Assembly (NCBI GenBank): GCA_037349315.1
Contig: JBAIAC010000004.1
Span: forward strand, 44,023,001-44,087,000
Direction of reading: 5' to 3'
Source of the DNA: Chelydra serpentina
Lineage: Eukaryota; Chordata; Testudines; Chelydridae
Length of the DNA stretch: 64,000 nt
Shown: piece after piece, positions 1 through 10,200 of the stretch
Layout: each line of letters starts with the position of its first letter
How positions within the stretch are numbered: position 1 is the stretch's first letter
Notes under the pieces: model-generated
What the model was told of the DNA's origin: nothing
Databases searched by the model: none
Seen by the model: the letters and a program-made list of their open reading frames with translations, nothing else
Position numbers and translations under genes: made by a program

Positions 1-2917
1 CCGCCGCCTGCACACGAAGCTGGGGGTTGTGTAGCAGGGGCTCCGCGAGGAGATCTGCCCCCTCGGTGGCCGCCACGGACCTGGTCGCTGAGAATAGCTT
101 CCAGGTCCGGAGGAGGTCCTGGTAGAAGACCGGCAGCCCGGAGAGGTCTCGCGGAAGGCCCCTCGGATCGAGATAAAGGAGCTGCCGGTCGTACCGGAGC
201 CCTCGGAAGCGGCGCAGGAAGGCGTGCGCCAGTACGCTCCACGCCGGACTACCTGCACCATAAAGGAGTCTCTGCAGGGCCTGGAGGCGGAAGACATGGA
301 CCTGAGTGCGCAGGCACTTCAGGCCCTGCCCACCCTCCTCCAGGGGCAGATGGAGGACCCCTGCAGAGACCCAGTGCAGCCCTGGCCAGAAGAACTCCAG
401 AATCGCCGTCCGGAGGTCGGCCAGGAGACCCGGGGCTGGGACCAGGGTGTTGAGCCGGTACCAGAGCATGGACAGGACCAGTTGATTGAGTACCAGTGCC
501 CTCCCGCGAAGGGAGAGGCACCGGAGTAGTCCTGTCCATTTCCGGAGCCGCTCGGTCACCCTGCCCTGTAAACCGTGCCAGTTCTCCGGCGGGGATGGAT
601 GCGTGGCGGAAAGGTAAACGCCGAGATAGAGCAGCGGACCCGCGCTCCACCTGATGGCCTGAAGCGCGGGTGGGAGGGAGCTCGCCTGCCACCCGTCCCC
701 TACCACCAGGCCAGAGCTCTTGACCCAGTTGACCCGGGCCGAGGAGGCCGCCGAGTAGATGGCCTGGCAAGCCTCCACCCGCACCAAGTCGCCCGGGTCC
801 TGGACCACGAGGAGCACATCGTCGGCGTACGCCGACAGGACCAGCCGCAGCTCCGGCTCCCGCAGCACCAACCCCGTCAACCGCCTGCGAAGGAGACAGA
901 GGAAGGGCTCGATCGCCAGAGCGTACAGCTGGCCCGAGAGGGGACACCCCTGCCGTACTCCGCGCCCGAAGCTGACCGGCTCAGTCAGGGTCCAGTTGAG
1001 CCTGACCAGACACTCTGCGGAAGCGTACAGCACCTGGAGAAAACCCACAAACTGGGGTCCGAAACCAAACGCTCGCAGAGTGTTCAGGAGATACTTGTGA
1101 TCCACCCTGTCGAACGCTTTCTCCTGATCCAGGGACAGGAGGGCGAACGACAACCCATCCCTGCACCCAAGCTCCAAGAGATCCCGGACCAGATACAGGT
1201 TATCAAAGATGGTACGGCCCGGGACGGTGTAGGTCTGGTCGGGGTGGATCACGTCCTCCAGCACGGACCCCAGCCGCAGCGAGATGGCCTTGGCTACGAG
1301 TTTGTAGTCCGTGCTGAGGAGAGAGACGGGACGCCAATTCCGTAAATCGCGGAGGTCCCCCTTCTTCGGCAGTAAGGTGAGCACGGCTCGCCTGCACGAG
1401 AGAGGGAGGACCCCGCTCTGCAAGGACTCGGCCCAGACGGTGACGAGGTCTGGGCCGAGGACGTCCCAGAACACACGGTAGAACTCCACGGTCAGCCCGT
1501 CCATGCCCGGAGATTTATTGGTGGGCATGCGGCGGAGGGCTTCCGAGAACTCAGCCAGAGAGAGAGGCAGCTCTAGCCGGTCCCGGTCACCCGCGCTGAC
1601 CGTTGGGAGTTGGTCCCAGAGCACTCTGCAAGCGGTGGCATCGGTCGGGTCCGGGGAGAAAAGGTTGGCGTAGAAGGTCCTGGCCCTCTCGCACATCTCC
1701 ACCGGATCCGTGAGGGGGGAGCCGTCCTCTGCCAGAAGGCAGGTGACGTGCTTCTTGGCCCCCCTCCTTTTCTCCAGGGCGTAGAAGAAGCGGGAGCCGC
1801 GATCCATCTCCCGAAGGAGGCGGATGCGGGATCGAACAAAAGCGCCCCGGGCCCGGTGGTCTTCGAGGGCCCGGAGCTCCTCCCGCTTCTCCCGGCACGC
1901 CCCACAGAGGGATGGATCCTCGGGGCTGGCGGCCAGACGCCTCTCCAGCTCTAAGACCTCCCGCTCCAACTGTTCTATTACCGCATCCCTCCGTCGGCTG
2001 GCGCCCCGAGTGTAGTTACGGCAGAAGAGCCGGGCGTGTACCTTCCCCAGGTCCCACCACCGCCGCGCCGAGGGAAAAGCGCGCCGCTGCCCTCGCCAGA
2101 CCAACCAGAACTCCAGGAAGGACGCCACGAAGCCCACATCCTCCAGCAAGCTGTTGTTGAAATGCCAGTAGGCCGGCCCGGGCCTCTCCGCACAGAGAGA
2201 GGCCGTCACGGTGGCTAGGTGGTGATCTGAGAAAGGGGCCGGCCGAATATCGGAGGAGTGGGCTCGGGAAAGGTGGAAGCGTGACAAGTAAATACGGTCC
2301 AACCGCGAGTGGTGCGACCGATGGGCTTCCACCCGGACATAGGTAAAGGTCGAAATGTCGTCCGGGTGGTGGTCGCGCCAGACGTCCACCAGGGAGTGAT
2401 GGTCGACAATCTCCCGGAGGACGTCCGCGGCGGCCGGGCTCTGCTCGGTCCCCGAGCGGTCCCGCTCCTCGAGGGTAGCATTAAAATCCCCGCCCAGGAC
2501 CAGGCACTCGTGAGGAGCCAAAGTGCCGAGGAAGGCGGACACCTGCTGATAAAAACATAGCCGCTCCGGGCCCGATGTCGGGGCATAGACGTTAACGAGA
2601 TTGACCACTAGCCCCTCCATGCGGACCCGGAGGTGCAGCAGGCGACCCGGCACAGCCTCGGTAACCCCCAGCACCTCAGGCCGGAGGTTGGGGGAGAACA
2701 GGGTAGCCACTCCAGCTGAGCGACCCGTAAGATGGCTAAAGTAAACTCTATCCCCCCACTCCAGCCGCCAGCTGTCTTCGGCGGCCGGATCCGTGTGGGT
2801 CTCCTGCAGGAAAACCACAGAGTACCCTCCCTCCCGAAGGAAGGAGAGCACCTGGCACCTGCGGAGACCCATCCGACACCCCCGGGTGTTTAATGTGGCA
2901 AAGGTGACAGGTGCCAT
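1..2917 (-). CDS. LINE ORF2 (endonuclease-reverse transcriptase), unit A, partial
   Basis: This covers roughly residues 1-972 of the 1306-residue ORF2 seen complete in units B and C. It includes the APE-type endonuclease and the reverse transcriptase with its YADD catalytic motif, but the C-terminal CCHC lies outside the window. The start ATG (2915-2917) overlaps the ORF1 stop as TAATG. The substitutions I compared with unit B create no in-frame stop, and there is no net length change, so the frame appears open to the edge. I did not check every codon. The family nicks target DNA and copies its own RNA by target-primed reverse transcription. Confidence 0.85.
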   Translation of the reverse strand, partial: MAPVTFATLNTRGCRMGLRRCQVLSFLREGGYSVVFLQETHTDPAAEDSWRLEWGDRVYFSHLTGRSAGVATLFSPNLRPEVLGVTEAVPGRLLHLRVRMEGLVVNLVNVYAPTSGPERLCFYQQVSAFLGTLAPHECLVLGGDFNATLEERDRSGTEQSPAAADVLREIVDHHSLVDVWRDHHPDDISTFTYVRVEAHRSHHSRLDRIYLSRFHLSRAHSSDIRPAPFSDHHLATVTASLCAERPGPAYWHFNNSLLEDVGFVASFLEFWLVWRGQRRAFPSARRWWDLGKVHARLFCRNYTRGASRRRDAVIEQLEREVLELERRLAASPEDPSLCGACREKREELRALEDHRARGAFVRSRIRLLREMDRGSRFFYALEKRRGAKKHVTCLLAEDGSPLTDPVEMCERARTFYANLFSPDPTDATACRVLWDQLPTVSAGDRDRLELPLSLAEFSEALRRMPTNKSPGMDGLTVEFYRVFWDVLGPDLVTVWAESLQSGVLPLSCRRAVLTLLPKKGDLRDLRNWRPVSLLSTDYKLVAKAISLRLGSVLEDVIHPDQTYTVPGRTIFDNLYLVRDLLELGCRDGLSFALLSLDQEKAFDRVDHKYLLNTLRAFGFGPQFVGFLQVLYASAECLVRLNWTLTEPVSFGRGVRQGCPLSGQLYALAIEPFLCLLRRRLTGLVLREPELRLVLSAYADDVLLVVQDPGDLVRVEACQAIYSAASSARVNWVKSSGLVVGDGWQASSLPPALQAIRWSAGPLLYLGVYLSATHPSPPENWHGLQGRVTERLRKWTGLLRCLSLRGRALVLNQLVLSMLWYRLNTLVPAPGLLADLRTAILEFFWPGLHWVSAGVLHLPLEEGGQGLKCLRTQVHVFRLQALQRLLYGAGSPAWSVLAHAFLRRFRGLRYDRQLLYLDPRGLPRDLSGLPVFYQDLLRTWKLFSATRSVAATEGADLLAEPLLHNPQLRVQAA

Positions 2918-2919
2918 TA
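2915..2919 (-). promoter_or_regulatory. ORF1/ORF2 TAATG stop-start overlap (unit A)
   Basis: On the minus strand the ORF1 stop TAA (2919-2917) and the ORF2 ATG (2917-2915) share one A. The same five bases occur at 11207-11211 in unit B and 19488-19492 in unit C. Such overlaps are used for termination-reinitiation in some non-LTR retrotransposons. That role here is inferred. Confidence 0.8.
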
Positions 2920-5785
2920 GGAGGGCTGGGGGGGATCCTCATCAGCGGGGACGCTCGCGGCCCCCATTGGGCCGCGCAGCAAACCGTGACCTACCCCGAA
3001 GGTAAGCAGGGAGTCGCGGAAGGTGCGGACCCGGTGGTAAGTCGCGGCACTCTGCTTCCCGGTCCCTTTACCCTCCCCCATGAGGGCCCTCGTGGCCCGG
3101 AGGATGTGATTAAAGTCCCCCCAGCGCTGGAGAGCGAGCTGGACCTTGTTGCGGGAGCCGCGGACGTCTTCTAGAAACGCCCGCAGCTCGTCTCGCAGCT
3201 CATGGGGGGGCGGGGTCACTGGCCCCTGGTCGCCCTCCACTAGGGCCCCTGACACAGCCCCATGGCCCACCGAGACGGACAGGCAGGGGGCGGACCCACG
3301 ACGTGGCGCCCGATGGGCTGGCACCATGTGGCCTGGCTCAGACGCCATCTCAAATGGGGGGTGGCGGAGGGAAGAGAGCAACCCCTAGAGGGTCGGGACA
3401 GGGAGACACAAAGGCCGCTCTCTGGGGGTCATCCTCTGGGAAAGGAAAGGAGACTGCCCCAGGGGCGGCAACGGCATCGCGAGAGGTGGAGGGGGTAGGG
3501 ATGGGATCGGGAGTAGGGGCAGGGCAGGGGTCGGGAGTAGGGTTGGGGAGAGGGATAGAGGCCAGATCCAGGGCCCCCGTAGCTGGGACGCTGGGAGGTG
3601 GCTCTCCTCCATCGGGCTCAGGAGTCTGAGGGGTGGGAGCGGGGGCCCCAGTGATGCCGGGCTCAGGCTCGATGACAGGTGATACAGCCACGGCATCATC
3701 AGATGGAGAATGGTTAGCGGGGCCCCCTCCCGGGAAGGAAGTCAATTGCTCCGCACCAACGAGGGAGACCCCCGGCAACTCGGGTCCCGGCCGCAAAGCA
3801 CTGGCCGTCGCCACAGCGGGCTCGGCGGCCATCAGAGGAGTGCCACCCACGGCCGGGCAGGTCAAAGAGTCCAGGGGATCCTCGGAGGTAGGAGAGGAGG
3901 CAGGGACCATAGGGAGGGGGCACGGGGAAGGGAGGTCCGGAGTGAGGTCGCTCAGGTCGAGGCCCGCTGGCAGAGGGTCGTCCTCCCCCTGGGTAACCGG
4001 GGTCAGACCCAGGGCCTCGATCTCCTCGTAGATAGAGGGGAGATCACACCCCACCACCCCGGGGCCCTCCCCGCCATCGCCCGGGGCAACGCTCGCTTCG
4101 AGGCCCGCAGGGGCTTCAGCAGGTAAGGGGGCAGGAAGGGCTCCAGCAGAGGACTCCGTAGGAAGGGACTCCATCGGAGGGGCGGTGCTGCCTTCCGGTG
4201 CTGCCACGTCTGCCCTTGCCAGTAGTGGTGGACAAATGCCACCCGCGGGGAAAGCGGAGGGCTCGGCATCGGTGCCCCCCTTCCTGGTCTTCCGGGGGGC
4301 CTCCGCATCCGATGGCAGGAGCGGAGCTCGAGCCTTCCGCTTGCCCCGCTTTCCCTGTACGAGTGTCCAGCCCTCCATGGCATCGTCTGTGGGCTGGTCG
4401 ACAGGGGTTGGGTCAGGGGGCAAGGGTGATGGTTTGGGGACTCGGGGAGGTAACGGCTGGGCAGCACAAGGGGGGACTGACTCCCTCTGGGGCGGGCCAT
4501 TTCTCACACCTGGCGTTACCCCTGCCACACCCTCCTCCACGGGCCCCGCCAGAGTGCGTACAACAGAGGTGGGGCTCTCCCGCTCGTCTGGGCGCGCTGG
4601 GGGGGGCACCCCCAGGGCCCGAGCGGAAGCAGCGGTGGACTGGGAAGGAGGAGGGGCGGCTCTGGGCGCCGGGCGGTCAAGGGCGCCGGCGGTGATGGGG
4701 CCGGCACCCTGCCGGGGCTTGCGGGTCTCGGATGCTCCTTCTTGCCGGGCCAAGGGACAGTCCCTCCGGACGTGCCCCAGCGCCCGGCAGAGGTAGCACC
4801 GGGCCTCCCCCGTCGAATAATGCACCCGGTAATGGGCCCCTTGGTAGGGGACTAGAAAAGACCCCTCAAGAGCCTCTCCGCCACGCGCCGCCGGCGGCAG
4901 TTGAAGATGCACCTGCCGGCGGAACGAGAGGATGTGGCGGAGGGTGGGGTCCTTGCAGCCCAGCGAGAGAGGGCTGAGGATGTTAATAGGTTTCCCCAGG
5001 GTGGAGAGGGCAGGCAATAGGGCAGCGTTGGGCAGGAAGGGCGGGACGGAGGTCAGGACTACGCGGACACCCAGGTCCTCCAGCGGCTCCAGGGGGACGA
5101 ATACGCCCCCCACCGCCAGGCCCTTCTCTACCGCCTCTTGAGCGGCGGCCTCCGAAGCAAGGAAGAATACCGCCTTGCCGTACATCTTGGAGGCCGCCAC
5201 AATGGCCATGGGCCCCACCACCCTCGCCAACGCCCGCACGTAGGTTTCGATGTGGGGCGAGGCGGGCACCAGGTGGCAGCGGATGCCATGCCTCCTGGTC
5301 AAGGTGGGGAAGGGGCCCCGGCCACTAGGGATGGTACCAGAGGCAGTGGCTGGGAGAGAGGACTTGGCAGTTGGCGGGGGGGCCCCCGCCACCTGGGCAT
5401 ATGCTCTGGGGGTTGGAGGGGGGGCGCCCACGGTGCTGGTGGGGGGAACGACAGGGGGTGATGCCGCGGCCGGTGGTGGGGCCGTGGCAGTGGGGGTAGT
5501 CCCTGCCATGGAGGGCTTACTCTTTTTAGCGGGGCTCTTCCCCTTCCTTTTTCCCTGCCCCTTCCCGCCAGCTGGGGGTGTTCCCCGCAAATCAGAGGAG
5601 GCGAGGGACGTGGCAGCAGCGGAGGTCACCCCCTTGCCTGTCGCTGCCGGCACCCCAACAGGGGCGCTAGAAGGTGGTCTGGCAGCGGCAGTCGAGGTGG
5701 AGGCTAGGGTGGACGGCAGCGGGGCAGGCGGAGGAGGGGGGACAGGGTCCGCCACAGGGATTCCACCCGCCATGTCTCCCGCCAT
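2917..5785 (-). pseudogene. LINE ORF1 (CCHC nucleic-acid-binding protein), unit A, frameshifted
   Basis: The first ATG at 5785 matches the ORF1 start of units B and C. The frame is open for 811 residues and contains the zinc knuckle CYLCRALGHVRRDC at residues 330-343. An extra T at 3355, inside a stretch where units B and C read CAAA followed by six G, shifts the frame and ends it at 3350. The original C-terminal ~150 residues remain readable from about 3354 down to the stop at 2917, with a two-residue insertion relative to B and C. ORF1 proteins of this group bind element RNA. The break would remove the conserved C-terminal segment and uncouple the TAATG junction. Confidence 0.88.
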
Positions 5786-7146
5786 GATGGGCGGTAAGGA
5801 AGGGAGAGAGACACCGGAGAAAAGCAAAGGGGAGGGGGGGGGGAGGGAAACAGGTCAACCACTCCTCCCCGCTAGGCTGTGGGCAGGGGAGGAGGGTGCC
5901 AAACTGGAGGGGGGGCAGAGGGGGGCTAGCAAGGACTCGGGGGGGGGGGGTGTCAGTCACCAACAGAAGGTGGACTTCCGGCTCCTCTAGCTGCACTAGG
6001 GGAGGGAAGGTTGCAACAACAGCAGGGGGGTGCAGTGATCAACCGAACTGGGGGGAGCTCAAGCGCATGGGAGGGGGCATGGGCACACAAAGGGAGGGGC
6101 AAATCAGGGCCAGGAGGGCCGCAAAGGCAGGGGAACGAACAGGCAGAGGGAACAAGGGGCTAGCTGTTGGGCCTGGCCAGGGCAAACGAACCAGGCTACA
6201 GCAGGAGAAGGGCGGGGCAGGGCAGGCAAACACACTGAAGTTAATAAGGGGCTGGGACAAAAGGTATGGTTGGGGGGGCAATCAGCTTCAGGGGTAAACA
6301 GGGCAGGCAGCAAGGGGCAAAGCTGGGGGGGGCAGTCCGGGGGGGGGGCACGTGCACCCACATGCGCTTGCAGAAAAGTCAGTGATTGGCTGGCTGGCTG
6401 CTGCAGGCCCAGATGGTGGAAACGGGCGTGGCAGGCCAGGCAAGCAGCTGAACCCTGGAGGCAGGAGCTGGAAGCAGATGGTGAGCAGCCAGTGGGGGCA
6501 GTGGAGGGGGCAGCGGTGGTGGTGGGGGTTTGGAGGCGGGGGGACACAGATGAACCAGGGGGCGGGCTCCACACCACACCCCCTGTGTCCCCACAAACAC
6601 AGTCAGGACCCCTCACCACAAAAGCGCAGGTTGAAAGTCACTTAGTCCGTAATGGCCCCCTCCACAGTGGTCTCCAGAGTCTCTGTGTGCTCCTCCAGCA
6701 GCCGGTGGTTTTCCCAGCCCGCTTCCTCCGCTAGGCTCCAGGAGCTCCCCAGGACAAATGCAGCAGCAACTGCAGCAGCTCCAACAACCCTGGCAGCCAG
6801 GCAGGAAGGGCCCCCCACAGGTGGTAGTAGTAGAGGGGCCCTGGCTCCTCCTTCCAGAGGGGGGAGGGGAAGGGGGGGCAGGTCAGCAGAGCCCCCCCCT
6901 CACTCACTCACTCACACAGTCAGTTGCAGTCCAGGGAAGGAGCACACCAACCAGCCAGCGGCAGCAGCAGTCCAAAGGAGGTAGAAGGGGCTCCAGCCTA
7001 CAGCAGCAGTCCAAGGGTGGGAAAGGAGCTCCAGCTAGTAGGGCAGCTAGAGAGGAAGAAGGCTCCAGCCAGCAGCAGCCCAGGGAAGGAAAGGAGAGAG
7101 GTCCAGCCAGCAGGACAGCCCAAGCAGACTGACCTCCCTCTGTGTA
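5786..7146 (-). other. LINE 5' UTR, unit A
   Basis: About 1.36 kb separates the unit boundary from the ORF1 ATG. On the element strand it is C-rich, so the plus strand shows long G runs (for example 5829-5845 and 5940-5950). No conserved coding frame is evident. It presumably carries the internal promoter, which is inference from the family. Confidence 0.75.
6961..7110 (-). repeat. ~38-bp imperfect tandem repeats at the LINE 5' end
   Basis: About four degenerate copies of a ~38-bp motif run together. On the plus strand each begins near CAGCAGCAGTCC and ends near GCTCCAGC. The same block lies at about 15242-15391 in unit B and 23534-23683 in unit C. Repeated promoter-proximal modules are common at LINE 5' ends, but function here is not shown. 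Confidence 0.6.
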
Positions 7147-7163
7147 CCTATTGGGTTCCGGGA

Positions 7164-7189
7164 AGTGGGCGGGCGGAAGCCCGCCCACT
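7164..7189 (-). repeat. Perfect 3' UTR hairpin (unit B)
   Basis: The arms AGTGGGCGGGC and GCCCGCCCACT form an 11-bp perfect stem with a four-base loop (GGAA on plus, TTCC on the element strand). It lies 17 nt from the element 3' end. Its position suggests a structure recognised by the element's own reverse transcriptase, as known for other tail-less LINEs. That role is inferred. Confidence 0.85.
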
Positions 7190-7288
7190 GCTAAAGGACC
7201 CCCCCTAATTTAAGGGGAGGATCCACAGGACCTGGAATCCAAATGAGTCCGGGGGACAACTAATGAAATAACAGGGTCAGGGGTGCGG

Positions 7289-10200
7289 TCACAGGGTTAA
7301 AAGAAGGGAGCCTGACGGGGACACCGAGCAGAGAACCCCGGACAGCGCCCACTGCTCCTCAAAGGCGTCAAGGGAGCCAGCGGACGCCGCCCAGAGGAAC
7401 TCTGCTTGGATGCGTGATCGGACAAGGGATCGGAAACAGGCCCCACAGGCACCGGAGCCTCCATCGGCCAACCTCCTCTCCCTGGTTTTATAGATGGCCA
7501 ATTTAGCCAGGGCCAGGAGGAGATTGACCAGGAGGTCCCGTGACTTTGTGGGGCCACGGATAGGGAGTGCATAGAGAAGGAGGTGAGGGGAAAAGTGCAG
7601 CCAAAATCGTAACAAAATATTGGTGAGGAGCCGGAATAGGGACTGCAACCTGGCGCACTCCAGGTAGACGTGCACCAGGGTCTCCCTCACACCACAGAAG
7701 GGGCAGGTATCTGGGACAGGGGTAAACCGCGCCAAATACACGCCCGTGCTCACGGCCCCATGAAGGAGTCGCCAGCTGACATCCCCGGTGGGCCTCGGTA
7801 TCAGAGTGGAATAGAGGCTGGCCCACCGGGGCTCCTCACCCTCTAGAGGTGGTAGAAGGTCCCGCCACTTTGTGTCGGGGCGGGACACGAGGGCGAGGAA
7901 ATGAAGGGTGTGGAGCACGAGCGTGTAGAGGTGCTTCCGTGGCGCGGTTTGAAAACGGACCGGCTGTAAGGTGTGCAGCCGGCTCATGGAGAAGGGGCGG
8001 GGAGGCCGGTTGGGTCCACGGGGCAGGGGCCCGATGAAAAGGTCCGGGGGGCCTGGGGTGGAGGGTGGGCGGGGCGTGCCCTCGTTCAGGACCCGGTTGA
8101 GATAGACCTGAGCAGCGGGTGGCAGAGCGGCCCTCACCTCCTGGAGTACGCGCCGGGGAGTACAAGGCCTGGAGAGCCCCATGCGCTGAGCAAGCGTCAG
8201 GGGATCCAGCCAGTCTCCCCGGTCGTAGTCCAGGAGGTCTCCGACTCTGGTGACTTCTGCCAGGACCAACCTCTGGCGCACCGAGGGGGACTCCGCCGCC
8301 TGCACACGAAGCTGGGGGTTGTGTAGCAGGGGCTCCGCGAGGAGATCTGCCCCCTCGGTGGCCGCCACGGACCTGGTCGCTGAGAATAGCTTCCAGGTCC
8401 GGAGGAGGTCCTGGTAGAAGACCGGCAGCCCGGAGAGGTCTCGCGGAAGGCCCCTCGGATCGAGATAAAGGAGCTGCCGGTCGTACCGGAGCCCTCGGAA
8501 GCGGCGCAGGAAGGCGTGCGCCAGTACGCTCCACGCCGGACTACCTGCACCATAAAGGAGTCTCTGCAGGGCCTGGAGGCGGAAGACACGGACCTGAGTG
8601 CGCAGGCACTTCAGGCCCTGCCCACCCTCCTCCAGGGGCAGATGGAGGACCCCTGCAGAGACCCAGTGCAGCCCTGGCCAGAAGAACTCCAGAATCGCCG
8701 TCCGGAGGTCGGCCAGGAGACCCGGGGCTGGGACCAGGGTGTTGAGCCGGTACCAGAGCATGGACAGGACTAGTTGATTGAGCACCAGTGCCCTCCCGTG
8801 AAGAGAGAGGCACCGGAGTAGTCCTGTCCATTTCCGGAGCCGCTCGGTCACCCTGCCCTGTAAACCGTGCCAGTTCTCCGGCGGAGACGGATGCGTGGCG
8901 GAAAGGTAAACGCCGAGATAGAGCAGCGGACCCGCGCTCCACCTGATGGCCTGAAGCGCGGGTGGGAGGGAGCTCGCCTGCCACCCGTCCCCTACCACCA
9001 GGCCAGAGCTCTTGACCCAGTTGACCCGGGCAGAGGAGGCCGCCGAGTAGATGGCCTGGCAAGCCTCCACCCGCACCAAGTCGCCCGGGTCCTGGACCAC
9101 GAGGAGCACATCGTCGGCGTACGCCGACAGGACCAGCCGCAGCTCCGGCTCCCGCAGCACCAACCCTGTCAACCGCCTGCGAAGGAGACAGAGGAAGGGC
9201 TCGATCGCCAGAGCGTACAGCTGGCCCGAGAGGGGACACCCCTGCCGTACTCCGCGCCCGAAGCTGACCGGCTCAGTCAGGGTCCAGTTGAGCCTGACCA
9301 GACACTCTGCGGAAGCGTACAGCACCTGGAGAAAACCCACAAACTGGGGTCCGAAACCAAACGCTCGCAGAGTGTTCAGGAGATACTTGTGATCCACCCT
9401 GTCGAACGCTTTCTCCTGATCCAGGGACAGGAGGGCGAACGACAACCCATCCCTGCACCCAAGCTCCAAGAGATCCCGGACCAGATACAGGTTATCAAAG
9501 ATGGTACGGCCCGGGACGGTGTAGGTCTGGTCGGGGTGGATCACGTCCTCCAGCACGGACCCCAGCCGCAGCGAGATAGCCTTGGCTACGAGTTTGTAGT
9601 CCGTGCTGAGGAGCGAGACGGGACGCCAATTCCGTAAATCACGGAGGTCCCCCTTCTTCGGCAGTAAGGCGAGCACGGCTCGCCTGCACGAGAGAGGGAG
9701 GACCCCGCTCTGCAAGGACTCGGCCCAGACGGTGACGAGGTCCGGGCCGAGGACGTCCCAGAACACACGGTAGAACTCCACGGTCAGCCCGTCCATGCCC
9801 GGAGATTTATTGGTGGGCATGCGGCGGAGGGCTTCCGAGAACTCGGCCAGAGAGAGAGGCAGCTCTAGCCGGTCCCGGTCACCCGCGCTGACCGTTGGGA
9901 GTTGGTCCCAGAGCACTCTGCAAGCGGTGGCATCGGTCGGATCCGGGGAGAAAAGGTTGGCGTAGAAGGTCCTGGCCCTCTCGCACATCTCCACCGGATC
10001 CGTGAGGGGGGAGCCGTCCTCTGCCAGAAGGCAGGTGACGTGCTTTTTGGCCCCCCTCCTTTTCTCCAGGGCGTAGAAGAAGCGGGAGCCGCGATCCATC
10101 TCCCGAAGGAGGCGGATGCGGGATCGAACAAAAGCGCCCCGGGCCCGGTGGTCTTCGAGGGCCCGGAGCTCCTCCCGCTTCTCCCGGCACGCCCCACAGA

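Larger units (their letters stand above)
1..7146 (-). mobile_element. Tx1/L1-type LINE, array unit A (3' end cut by window)
   Basis: This is the most downstream unit (in element orientation) of a three-copy head-to-tail array. Window base 1 aligns with base 8293 in unit B, inside ORF2, so the last quarter of ORF2 and the 3' UTR lie outside. From the window edge to the ORF2 start it aligns with unit B at a constant offset of 8292 with no net indel. Units B and C share many variants that A lacks, so A looks like the most diverged copy. The upper boundary at 7146/7147 joins its 5' end directly to the 3' end of unit B. Confidence 0.93.

Noticed and set aside
575..1345. A 256-aa plus-strand frame repeated in all three units (also 8867-9637 and 17148-17918)
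   Set aside because: It is the antisense shadow of the ORF2 reverse transcriptase. Conservation is explained by unit identity.
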